A stretch of DNA of 33,360 bases. It comes from Ophiostoma sp. CBS 140.51 (lineage: Eukaryota > Ascomycota > Sordariomycetes > Ophiostomatales > Ophiostomataceae). The notes below the pieces were generated by a model. The model ran no database searches, had not been told where the DNA came from, and saw nothing but the letters and a program-made list of their open reading frames with translations. Of this stretch, positions 10,380-19,338 are shown one piece after another. The DNA is taken from assembly GCA_029298735.1 (NCBI GenBank), contig JANSLP010000345.1:1-33360 (forward strand), given 5' to 3'. The position numbers and the translations under genes were made by a program. The first letter of the stretch is position 1. Each line of letters starts with the position of its first letter.

Positions 10380-12577
10380 TCGACGACGACTGCATTCGCC
10401 ATGTAAGGGTAAGGGTTGGTGTCTTTTTCACGTGATTTTTGTTCAGCGATAGCGGGTTCATTCTCTTTGCACAAACGGAACGGTTGCATTTGGTCATTCA
10501 TCATCCTCTTTTCATGTTTTGTTACTCCTTTCCTTCTGAACCTTTTCTTCTTGGAATGAATGAAACGGGACCCATGAACACACACAACAACGTCAACACA
10601 CTTTGTATTTGTATCGGTAGACTTTTTTTGATATCTACACTCTTTGGGAACTGTATTTACTTTTACTGTCTTTTGTACATAGCCTTTTTACTATGATGAC
10701 TAGGAAACTGGGAATTCACGTGGAAGTGTATACACTTTGTTGTTACAAAACGAGAAGTTTAGTGAATAATGTGAATAATGTGAATTGCGTGAAATGAGTG
10801 CAATGTCGTAAACCAGAGCTGAATTTTGAAAGTCCTCTCGTCGGCAGTTGCATTTAAATATATCCAGCAACAAATATGACCTTTTCGACGTAAATGCACA
10901 TTTGATTGTAGGGTCGAACCTCTGATGCACAATAGAGTGCCTTTTGATTTACCCCAGGTTCGGCCATATATTACTGTAAGAAATATCTAGGTACAGGTGC
11001 AGCTCTTCGATGCACATGCATATGAACTGCGTCTGTATAAGTCTGTCTTGCCTTCAAATCTGATTGTAGTAGATATATGTACGAATAGAGTCGTTTCTTA
11101 TTCCAGACTCAGTCCAAACATCTTCTCGTAAATTCAAGCAAGAATATTTATCTTCTTATGCTGCGGAGCATCTCTTTGTCGTCCCTTTTAGCCTATAAAA
11201 GTCTGGTACAACAACACTGATGATTTTCTTGCAACCGCCAGGGATCGACAGGCTTTCCGTTCATGCCGAGAAGGAGAGGGTGCTTGCGCATAAATGGGGT
11301 GGACACAGAGTGTACCAGAAATTTGCAAGAGTACAAGAGGATGTTTGACAGAAACACAAAAAACACGTCACCCTGTTTTGGAGGAGAAAGCAGAGAAGGA
11401 GAGACAAAGAGGAAGATATGGGGGATTGCAGGATTCGAGGACATTCGGCTGTGTGCAGAAGTGTTCGTTGGTCGGTCTTGACAGGATGACAACTAGGATC
11501 ATCATCTACTCGATACTAGCCAAGAGGATGTAAGGAAAATAAGGTTGATGTTAGCAATAAAAAAAGCGACAAATGGAAGGACCTCCCATGTCAAGTGTCA
11601 ATATCTTTCCAGCAATCAAAGACATAGAACCGTGTCGTACAAGACCGCGAACAGCAAATATGCCTTGCCTTGTCGTTGATCTCGTCTGTCGCCAAGGGTC
11701 AAGGACCCTCTTTTGACGAGTTTAAGCAAATGCAATTTATCTACATGTCGTATGGGGGCGGTAGTTGGTTGTCTTCCTGTTCATCCACCCGTCCTGCCTG
11801 CATTTTGACGATCGATTCTCTCTTGCAGGACACATAACGGCTACGAATGACTTCAACGATTGTTACTTTGTACATTGGCGTACAACATATTGCGTTGGAC
11901 ACGGTCTGGACGCAGGTACTGGACGGGTCGGCCCCCCTCTTTTGTGCTTTATGTCTGCACTGTTGAACGGCATATCTCCATTTTCGTTCGTGTCAGTGTT
12001 GCAGCTGTTCACATCGCCCTCCACCATCGCCCCTCTTCATCTGATGTTAAGAAAAGACAGTTTCTCCGTTTCTGTTTCTTGTTTTACTCGTTACAGAGTG
12101 AGTGACATTTTGATCTCTTTGACCTTTGATCGTTGTGTCGTGGTTGATCGCTGGTCTTTCCAAGCTTTCTCATCCCAAACTTTCTCATCATCCTGCTTCT
12201 TACTCTCTCCTCACCTTCTCCTCACCTTCTTCCCACCTTTTGGTCGACTTTGACAGCTTCAACGGACCCACTCCCTTTCTTTCTTTTGTCCCACCAGTCG
12301 ACCTTCTATTTCTTTGCCCTCTTCTCCTTTCACTTCTTCTCTTTCCGGGTTGTCTCCCTACCCGGTCGGCCCTCGTCATCTGGATCATCTTTCCAAGACA
12401 CTCTTTCTTTCTCGACACAAACCCATGTCGACTGTCGACAGCTGAACACACTCTTGACGACAACAAGCGAGGGCCGAACTCGACACTCGACTCTTGACGT
12501 TCGACGTCCGACGTCCGACTTTACTCTTTGGCATCTTCATTTTCTCCCATTTGACATCAACACCTCACAGCCTCACG
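10380..12577. other. Intergenic region between the NIPA and Ras-like genes
   Basis: About the first 300 bases should be the NIPA 3' untranslated region. The middle (10700-11200) is AT-richer, with a short GTGAATAAT repetition at 10762-10790. A minus-strand pair resembling a Pol III A box (10954-10966) and B box (10911-10920) is present, but the sequence between does not fold as a tRNA. From about 11760 the plus strand is pyrimidine-rich, consistent with the promoter and leader of the Ras-like gene at 12578. No supported coding region is seen. Confidence 0.6.
12496..12516. repeat. 7-bp tandem repeat GACGTCC in the leader of the Ras-like gene
   Basis: GACGTTC, GACGTCC and GACGTCC run head to tail about 60-80 bases before the start codon. 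The unit contains the ACGTC core recognised by bZIP proteins of the CRE type, so it could be a small cluster of such sites. That reading is inference. Confidence 0.5.
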
Positions 12578-14508
12578 ATGGGCAAAAACGGCCCCAATCC
12601 GACGATCCGCATCCTGCTGCTGGGCAATGCCGGCGTGGGCAAGAACTGTCTGGAGTCTAGGGTGAGCCCTTTCCCCGTCATCATGTTTTGACACTGCTGA
12701 CTCTGTAGTTCACCACAATGACCTACCCGCCACCGTACAACCCGGCATTGACGCTCAACAGCCGGCGGTACTTTACGTTGCCTCCTGTGCACACCCTCGA
12801 CTGTGAAGACGAGCCAGCCAGTCCAGGCGGTGAGAGTGTCAAAAATGAGAACAAGAACGACGACGAGACACCATCACTGAAGAAGAGCGCTGTTGTTACG
12901 ACGGCCGAACGTCCACCGACCAACTCTTCATCGTCGTCCAACTCTGCAGCTGTTGGTTCACCCGTTGTTGAACATCCTGACAACACATCCTCGTTTGACG
13001 ACCGTACTCTTGTGGCTTCGTCGACCACTACCGCCTTTCTGTGCAGCGCCTGTGCCCACGAAAATAATACCTATCTCGTGGAGGTTATCAACTACCCGGA
13101 CCTCCAAAAGGCCAATGTCCGCCGCCGTGTCCACGCGCGTGCCGACTACGATGCCATCCTCCTAGTGTACGACGTCTGTGACTCGTCGTCGTTTGACGCC
13201 ATCCCGACCCTTCACGCCGAGATTCCTGTCTGCACGCGCAAGAACCACCAGCAGCACCACCGCAGGGCGGCCCATCACGGAGGTAACAAAACCCGTAGCC
13301 GGACAACAACGACGAGCGGATGGTTTGGTGGAGGGGGTGGAGCGGCCGATGGCGATGTGGATGGGGAGACGACCAGAACGGGGTCCGGGGAGATTGTCGC
13401 CGGGCTGGTAGGGAACAAGTGCGATGTGGACGATGTGCCGGCGGACAGGCCGGCGGGAGAGGCAACAGAAGCGATGACGGGCGCCTCGAAGGCCGGCGCA
13501 CACACAGAAGACAGTCTCCTCCACCCCCTCTACCGGGAGAGCATCCTGTACGAAGAGCTGATGGTCAAGCGGGAGGAGCGGGAGCGACAGAAGGCCAAAG
13601 TGAAGGCTGAAGCAGGCAACACGCCGACAACGCCATTCCCAGGAGCTGACACGGGAGCGAGAGAGGGAGACGCCCTCACCCCCGAACAGGCGGAGGCCGC
13701 CCGCAAGAAAAACGACGACATCCAAAAGTGGCTCTCGATTAGTCGGCCGGAGCCTACGCTGCCCATGTCGCCATTGTCGGAGCCCGTGTCGCCCCAAGAT
13801 GACTACTTTGGATTGGCCGGCACGGTGGCCGATGTCAAGAGACAGGCAAAAGAGACCGCGCCACCCCGAAAGAGAGGGGTCCCGACGTCCGACGGCACCA
13901 TGCTGGCGCAGGCTCTGCAACTGTCCGTTCCGTTCCTCGAGACCAGCGCCCAGAGCGGCCACAATGTCGAGCTGGCTTTGGAAAATCTGGTCCGGGCGGT
14001 CCTCTGCGAAATGGGCCGCGACGCCAGCGGGACCAACAAGGCGGGGAAGACGTGCAGACATAAGGAGAGGTCATTGAAGGGAAAGGGCAAGGAGAGAGAG
14101 AAGACGGCCCACACATTCATGTCGCTGGCCAGCCCGAAGCTGAAGCAGGCCCTTTCAGTGACGGGCGTGTCTGCACCACCCACACCGCCCATACCGATAC
14201 TGACGCCGAGTGTGCACGATATTGCTGTCCAGCGGCCCGAGAGTGCGGCCATGTTTCGGCAGGGTGATGGAGTGGAGGTTGTTGGTGGCGAGGCGATTGC
14301 AAGCGAGACTGTCGGTAGCAGTCAAGATAACAGAGGCCAGGTGAGCAGCAGTCCTGTCAAGGAGACTCCTCCTGCTTTGCCGACAGCACCTCTACCGATT
14401 CAACGCCGAGAGAGCGTCATAGGCCGGATGCGCAAGGTATTTTGGCGCAAGTCGCAGACGACAGAGGTGCACACTGGGGCAGTGATGCCGGCGGACATTG
14501 CTGTATAA
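12578..14508 (+). CDS. Atypical Ras-like protein, probable pseudo-GTPase with large insertions
   Basis: Exon 1 is 12578-12661, the intron 12662-12708 (47 nt, GTGAGC donor, CTGAC branch, TAG acceptor, phase 0) and exon 2 12709-14508, giving 627 residues, over three times a normal Ras protein. The P-loop is GNAGVGKN (16-23). Switch I is YNPAL (38-42), exactly 16 residues after the P-loop Lys as in Ras. The G3 region is INYPDLQ (155-161), followed by ARADYDAILLVYDV; G4 is NKCD (264-267) and G5 ETSA (439-442). Against H-Ras these give S17N, T35A, D57N, G60D and Q61L. Nucleotide-base motifs are kept, while Mg2+ and catalytic positions are lost. Low-complexity inserts sit after switch I (about 54-135), before G4 (His-rich) and between G4 and G5 (about 170 residues). 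There is no C-terminal CAAX box. The role is unknown; membrane anchoring by prenylation is unlikely. Confidence 0.88.
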
Positions 14509-15117
14509 GAGACGGTGGGTGTTGTTGGAAGCTTGGGTTGAGGTGGATGGCAGTTTGTGATTTTGATTTTGATTTTGAAATTTTTTTTGAATTCTTTTCT
14601 TTTAATTTCTTTTTTTTTAGCGAGCTGTTAGCTATTGCCTCTTTATGTTTCTCTTTTTTGTCTTCGATATTCCCCAAATCTGTTAAAAAGTACTTCAACT
14701 GTCATCCACGTGCATCAACAAAGAAAATTCAAGGAAAGTCAACCGGCGAGAATGAGAAAGCTTGGATCATGCCGATCACTCGCGTATCTCATCACATTTG
14801 AGCGGTACGAACGGGACGGGAGTACGAGAGTACCTTTGTGACAGAACATGGGTGCGACGTACGTGTCAGGCGGCCCCCAATGTTTAACTTGGTGTAAGTC
14901 GAAAGTGCAATTCCCAACAGCAACGTAAGCAATGGACATGGGTCTGAACGAAACTGATGATTTTTGTATTCCAAATCAAGATGATGTAAACAATAGTATT
15001 AACACAGTATGATATCCAAAAGAAAGACCAGATCCATCCAAGAAAGAAAAGAAAAGAAAAAAAGAAAGGGACAATGTCACCACTGCCAACCAGTCATCAC
15101 CACGTAACACCAACCCC
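14509..15117. other. Intergenic region between convergent genes
   Basis: This holds the 3' ends of the Ras-like gene (plus) and the small GPI protein gene (minus). Plus-strand T-rich tracts at 14559-14620, beginning with three GATTTT units, and a purine run at 15040-15069 (pyrimidine-rich on the minus strand) fit transcript 3' ends on both strands. I see no coding region. Confidence 0.6.
14559..14620 (+). terminator. T-rich 3' end tract downstream of the Ras-like gene
   Basis: Three GATTTT units are followed by runs of eight or more T within about 110 bases of the stop codon. No AATAAA is present nearby. In filamentous fungi U-rich tracts often flank cleavage sites, so this is a plausible, unproven, 3' processing region. 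Confidence 0.3.
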
Positions 15118-15816
15118 TTACAGGGCAGCAACGACACCCAGGACACCGACAACGGCCATGGCAGCAACACCAATGGCACCCGTCTCCTTGGGGCCCGCGT
15201 TGGTTGCAGTAGTCGTGCCGGCAGTAGTCGTGCCAGTGCTGCCCGAACCGGAGCCAGCGGTGACGCCAGAACCACCCTTGGTCGTGGCCGTCGTGGCAGC
15301 CGTGCCGGTGCCCTTGGCGGTGGTCTCAGAGTCTTTCGTGGTGGTAGCATCGCTGCCACCGGCACCACCACCGGTGGCCGTAGCGCACGCATCCGTGTAG
15401 TCCGTGGCGCTGAAATCACCGCCGTCGCCCTCGCTGGCATAGCTGCTGTAGGCCGGGCATTCAGAGAGCGCGCTGGCAATGGCGGCGCTGTTGGACGAGT
15501 ACCAGTCCTCGACCTCGGACTCGTACTGGACGGCGGCCGAGCTAATCGACTCGGGAATGGTGAAGGCGCAAGGGTCCGAGATGACGACGGTGGCCTCCCA
15601 GTCGGCGAGGACAGGGGGAGGCGTGGGGAGCGAAGCGTAGGCCGAGGCCAGGTCTGTCAGACAGGCCTGACCAGCCGAGGCAATGGCTGACGGGCTGGTA
15701 TCGGTCTGGCGGGCGGCGATGTCGCGCTTGATCTGGTTGTGGCCCGGGTAGAGCTGCTTGGAGGCCGAGACGGCCGAGGCGGCCAGCGAGGCGAGGAGGA
15801 TCGACTTGGTGTACAT
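15118..15816 (-). CDS. Small secreted Ser/Thr/Gly-rich protein with GPI signal, resembling 'infection structure specific protein' family
   Basis: A single exon of 232 residues. The start at 15816 is chosen because it begins a clean signal peptide (MYTKSILLASLAASAVSASK). A Kex2-like KR lies at 30-31, so the mature protein may start at Asp32. The folded part (about 45-145) has four Cys (52, 83, 120, 144), suggesting two disulfides, with the pattern LP-PPP-L, DPCAFTIPESISS, EVEDWYSS and SECPAYSSY that I associate with the fungal 'infection structure specific protein' group. Residues 146-205 are Ala/Gly/Ser/Thr-rich, likely O-glycosylated spacer, and the last 20 are hydrophobic, as in GPI signals. 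The likely site is the plasma membrane or cell wall. No enzymatic motif is visible. The family link is from remembered pattern and is moderate; the secreted, anchored nature is stronger. Confidence 0.8.
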   Translation of the reverse strand: MYTKSILLASLAASAVSASKQLYPGHNQIKRDIAARQTDTSPSAIASAGQACLTDLASAYASLPTPPPVLADWEATVVISDPCAFTIPESISSAAVQYESEVEDWYSSNSAAIASALSECPAYSSYASEGDGGDFSATDYTDACATATGGGAGGSDATTTKDSETTAKGTGTAATTATTKGGSGVTAGSGSGSTGTTTAGTTTATNAGPKETGAIGVAAMAVVGVLGVVAAL

Positions 15817-16403
15817 TGTGAGTGTTGTTTGGTGAGGAGATGTTGTTGTGAAGGAGTGTAAAGAAAGGAGCGTTGAAGGAGTGGTATTAAGATTAAAAGA
15901 TGGTATGGTATAGACAAGACTGACGAGTGTGAGGAACAAAGGAAGGGAAAGAAGAATGCAGGACCGTGGAGCTGGGAGCTGCCCCGTCTTTATGTCTTCA
16001 TCTCCTGCCCAACATGCCAATGCACCATGGGAACTTTGGGAATGGACGGGCAACTGTGGGCTGGACATGGACCTGGGGCCAGTGCCAACCAAGGCGTCCA
16101 TCGTCCATCGCACCTTCTGTGCGTGTTTATCCCTGTTTTGCTTCTTTCCCTTTTTTCCTCTTTGGGTTTCCTTTGGCTTTCTTCACTGCGGCTTCTCTTT
16201 CCTTTTTCCTCTTCCCTGCACATCACTATCCAACAGGCAATGCTTGGCCCATCATTGGTCCACCCAGCCTTCGCGAGCTGCCCAACAGTCCAAAAAGCAG
16301 CCAAATAGCTGGGCAGGGGTGAAGGCGCAGTCCATCATTCTACGGAGAGTACAAAAACCAAGAAGACCAAGAGACGATTAAGCCTGGCCTGAATCAACGG
16401 CTT

Positions 16404-16430
16404 TCTCGCGTTCCTCGCGTTCCTCGCGTT
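16404..16430. repeat. 9-bp tandem repeat CCTCGCGTT, three copies
   Basis: TCTCGCGTT, CCTCGCGTT and CCTCGCGTT run head to tail from 16404. There is no gene context. Confidence 0.85.
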
Positions 16431-18340
16431 CTTTCATTGTCTTCAGACGGCTCAAAGGGCAGACACATCTTTGACAGCTCCCAAAAGCAAGGCAGGCAAG
16501 CAGCGCGAGGTTGCGTCTCAGAGATCCACATCGGGGCGTTTATTCCACCTTGTCCGTCGAGAAGAAGAGAAATGGAACAAATCGAAATATCGCAAAAGTT
16601 CACTTTGGCGACTGCTCGCAGTCATTTCGGGTTTTCGTGTCTGCCTGTTTGTCCCCTGTAAAGGCGTCCTGGCCTTCATTCACGCCGTCTCGTGGTGGGA
16701 AATAAAATGAAAGGGGGACATGCAGCACCGCGCGCTGCCATTCCGCTTGCACTACTCCAAGGCCAGGCCAGTACATGGAGTCAGTAGGCCCAAAATAAAA
16801 TAAGGTTCCTCAGTCGCGCTTCTGAGTTGGCCTTGTGTTTGACGATCCCTTCCCTAGGTGGGTGTGTAGCAAGGGGTAGGTGTGGAGTTTGTCTGGTTGT
16901 TCTTCGAGGGGTTTAAACTCTTGGGCTCGCTCAATAAAGTCGTCCTAGGCGAATTACAGAAAAGGTTCTGATCCGATGTGACCAGCTCATGACGGTTCAC
17001 CAGTAGTATCTCGAGAAACGAGAGAAAATGGGGGAGTCAGCTTGGAGAACAAGGAACAGGATCATTGGTTTTCTGCCTCGTTGGAGTTGACCACCATCCA
17101 CCACCACAACGGCTGTTGCATCATGCTCTCTTTGGTTAGAGTCCATGTCTGTTTGTTTGTCCTTCCATCGTGTCTCTCGGTTGTCTCTTGGTATCGTCTT
17201 TTGTGTCTTTGGGAGGTGCTCCCTCCCTCTTACACGCGCCTCTTTGGGAATGGCCTCTCTTCAATGTGGTCTTCCCAACTCTTGGCTCGCCCTCCCTGTT
17301 TGTTCAGCCGCTCTGCGCTAGCGTTTAACGTCCACGAAGACTGTTGCGACAACGAACACACTGTTAAACCCGACAAAAGAGAAATTGCCAGCAGGCAAGT
17401 CTGTTGACGGACCATCTTGGCAAGTGACGGTCTTTTGAAGTTGTCGACAGTCACAAAATACATGTCCTTGGCAGACGTCTTTCGTCGACGGCCTTTCTGG
17501 TGTCCTTCTGTATTTTATCGTCCTACATCGTCCCTGTCTTTCTCCTTTTAAGAATTAAGCTTGAACGTCCTTTGCAAGGCCCTTTCTTGGCATTTTTCAG
17601 TGTCCATGTACTCCACAGCGGATGGCAGGCGAAGAGAGGGAGAGTCGACAGGAGAGTCACCAACAAGCACAAGCAGCGAGTAATGCAAAGCCACAAGTCC
17701 GACGGCTTGCATTGATTGGATTGCTCGTTTCTTCCCAAAGTTAGTGTTGCAAAAGAAGTCGATACTGTTGTGTTGCACTGCGACTTGCACTGTTTGCCAA
17801 CAAAGAGAAAGCACAACGGCCAACACCCGTTCAGGTGAGGCTGATTTGGGCCGGGCTGGACTCTGCCGATCGACGTTGGAAGGGGGGACACTTAAAAGAC
17901 AGAGACGGGATGAAGGGAAGTACAAAGTATTCCGTCACTTCGTCTCGTTGTCAATAGCTCCTTGAGAGCTGGCAGACACAGCCACACTGAAAGGAACCGA
18001 CCGTCGCCAGACACAAGCCAGACACAACGCCAAAAGATGCTACCCTGCGTTGATTGCCCTGTTGGCGCTTCTTTCTTCTTGTCATTTCTTCTTCTTCTTG
18101 TTTGTGGCGTTTGTGTCCCTGGCGTGGCTCTTATTCATCTGGCCTTTTTCATTTCTTTCTTTTCCTTTTTTGTGGCGACATTGCTTCTTTTTCGTTTGTT
18201 TTCTTTTGATGCAATTCACTGCATTTCCCCCTTCTCAGGGTCTCTTGACCAGATTCCTTTTCAGCTCTGGGCTGCCTCTTCTTGCTTTCTTTGTTTGTCT
18301 TTGTAGTCCCTCAAAGCTACTCAAGCTTTCTTTGCGATGG

Positions 18341-18412
18341 TCCTTCGACTCCTTCGACTCCTTCAACTCCTTCAACTCCTTCAACTCCTTCAACTCCTTC
18401 AACTCCTTCAAC
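18341..18412. repeat. 9-bp tandem repeat TCCTTCAAC, eight copies
   Basis: Eight contiguous units start at 18341 and step by nine. The first two are TCCTTCGAC and the other six TCCTTCAAC; a degenerate ninth unit (TCCTCCCAG) follows. All three plus frames are open through it and read as Leu-rich, Ser-Thr-Pro or Phe-Asn-Ser repeats. It sits at the end of a pyrimidine-rich stretch with no supported gene. Confidence 0.95.
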
Positions 18413-18449
18413 TCCTCCCAGTCTCACTCTCCCGTTTGCTGGCATGGAC

Positions 18450-18461
18450 CGGTCTAGACCG
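18450..18461. repeat. Perfect palindrome CGGTCTAGACCG
   Basis: A 12-bp perfect inverted repeat without a spacer. Its inner ten bases, GGTCTAGACC, occur again at 2695-2704, also outside genes. This could be a site for a homodimeric DNA-binding protein such as a Zn2Cys6 factor (CGG half-sites); function is not shown. Confidence 0.5.
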
Positions 18462-19338
18462 TCAGTTATTCAACGTTTCCCATTGGAACGTCGATGCCAG
18501 CAAAGAGCCAGCGTTGCGGTGCAAAGTTGTAGCGCGGCAGAAGACAAACTGTAAATCAATGCAAAGTGCAGCGAGAAGAACGTGTATCGGAGAGGTACTG
18601 AACGACGAAATATACCGCATGACGACAAGGCAATGGAAAGAATATGGCAAGCGATCGTGAAAATGGACTCTCTGTGTTCATGATTCCAGGAAAGACGCCC
18701 GAGTTTCAGGTTCTAAAAGTAGTGACACTCATTTCGTTTCTTCAGATTAAACTTTTAGGGTCTGTTTAGAGTCTTTCACGGGGCGACACAGGGCTGATTT
18801 TAGGCTATCTCAAGCGATCGGAGACTGTGGCAACCCGTGGAGTCATTTTCACAGAGACTTTTAACTGCGGCAATCATGGGGCAGCAACTTCTGTACCAGT
18901 AAAATGAGCTTCTGCACGTCGACGTCGTGTGGCGTTTTTTGGCCTTCTGGAGTGGACCTGTGGATTTAGGTGGATGTTGTGGTTATTGCCTCCGAAAACA
19001 GGGTTGTCAACAGCCCTTTCTCGATTTAGTATGCTGGGCGAGCTAGTGCAAAGAGGGGCCGAACAGGGGTGAAAACAACAGTGACCAGCCACAGCAAAGA
19101 ATCACGAAGTGGACGCTGCAGCTCAAGCTTCATCCCTTTGCAGTTTCCCTTTTTGTAAATACTGAATTTTCATTGCTTCATGCTTTCCAGTTGCAAGTGT
19201 CCCAGTTCCAGAGAGAGCGGTTGACTGCGTCTTTGTAGATGCACATGTTTTCTCTGAACGCTTGTCTCTTCTGTTGACTTTTTCGGTGAATATCAAACAA
19301 CGACATTCTTCCGTCAACATCGACGACTCGACCTCGAC

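Larger units (their letters stand above)
15817..19338. other. Gene-poor intergenic stretch of 3.5 kb
   Basis: The region next to 15816 is the promoter and leader of the small GPI protein gene (CT-rich on the minus strand to about 15960). Between 16100 and 17500 only short, unconvincing ORFs occur. From about 18040 to 18440 the plus strand is strongly pyrimidine-rich and ends in an eight-copy 9-bp tandem repeat, like the leader of a plus-strand gene, but no convincing gene follows. The last part (18700-19338) is downstream of the GH106 gene. Confidence 0.6.

Noticed and set aside
10401..10418. TAAGGGTAAGGG resembling telomere repeats
   Set aside because: Fungal telomeres are TTAGGG. The unit here is TAAGGG, present only twice, directly after a gene.
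13162..14061. 299-codon minus-strand ORF opposite the Ras-like gene
   Set aside because: It is a shadow of the sense codons. It has no recognisable motif, whereas the sense strand has the P-loop, NKCD and ETSA in order and a matching intron.
15817..16113. Upstream in-frame extension of the small GPI protein (331 codons in total)
   Set aside because: The extension has no homology feel and would bury the clear signal peptide that starts at 15816.
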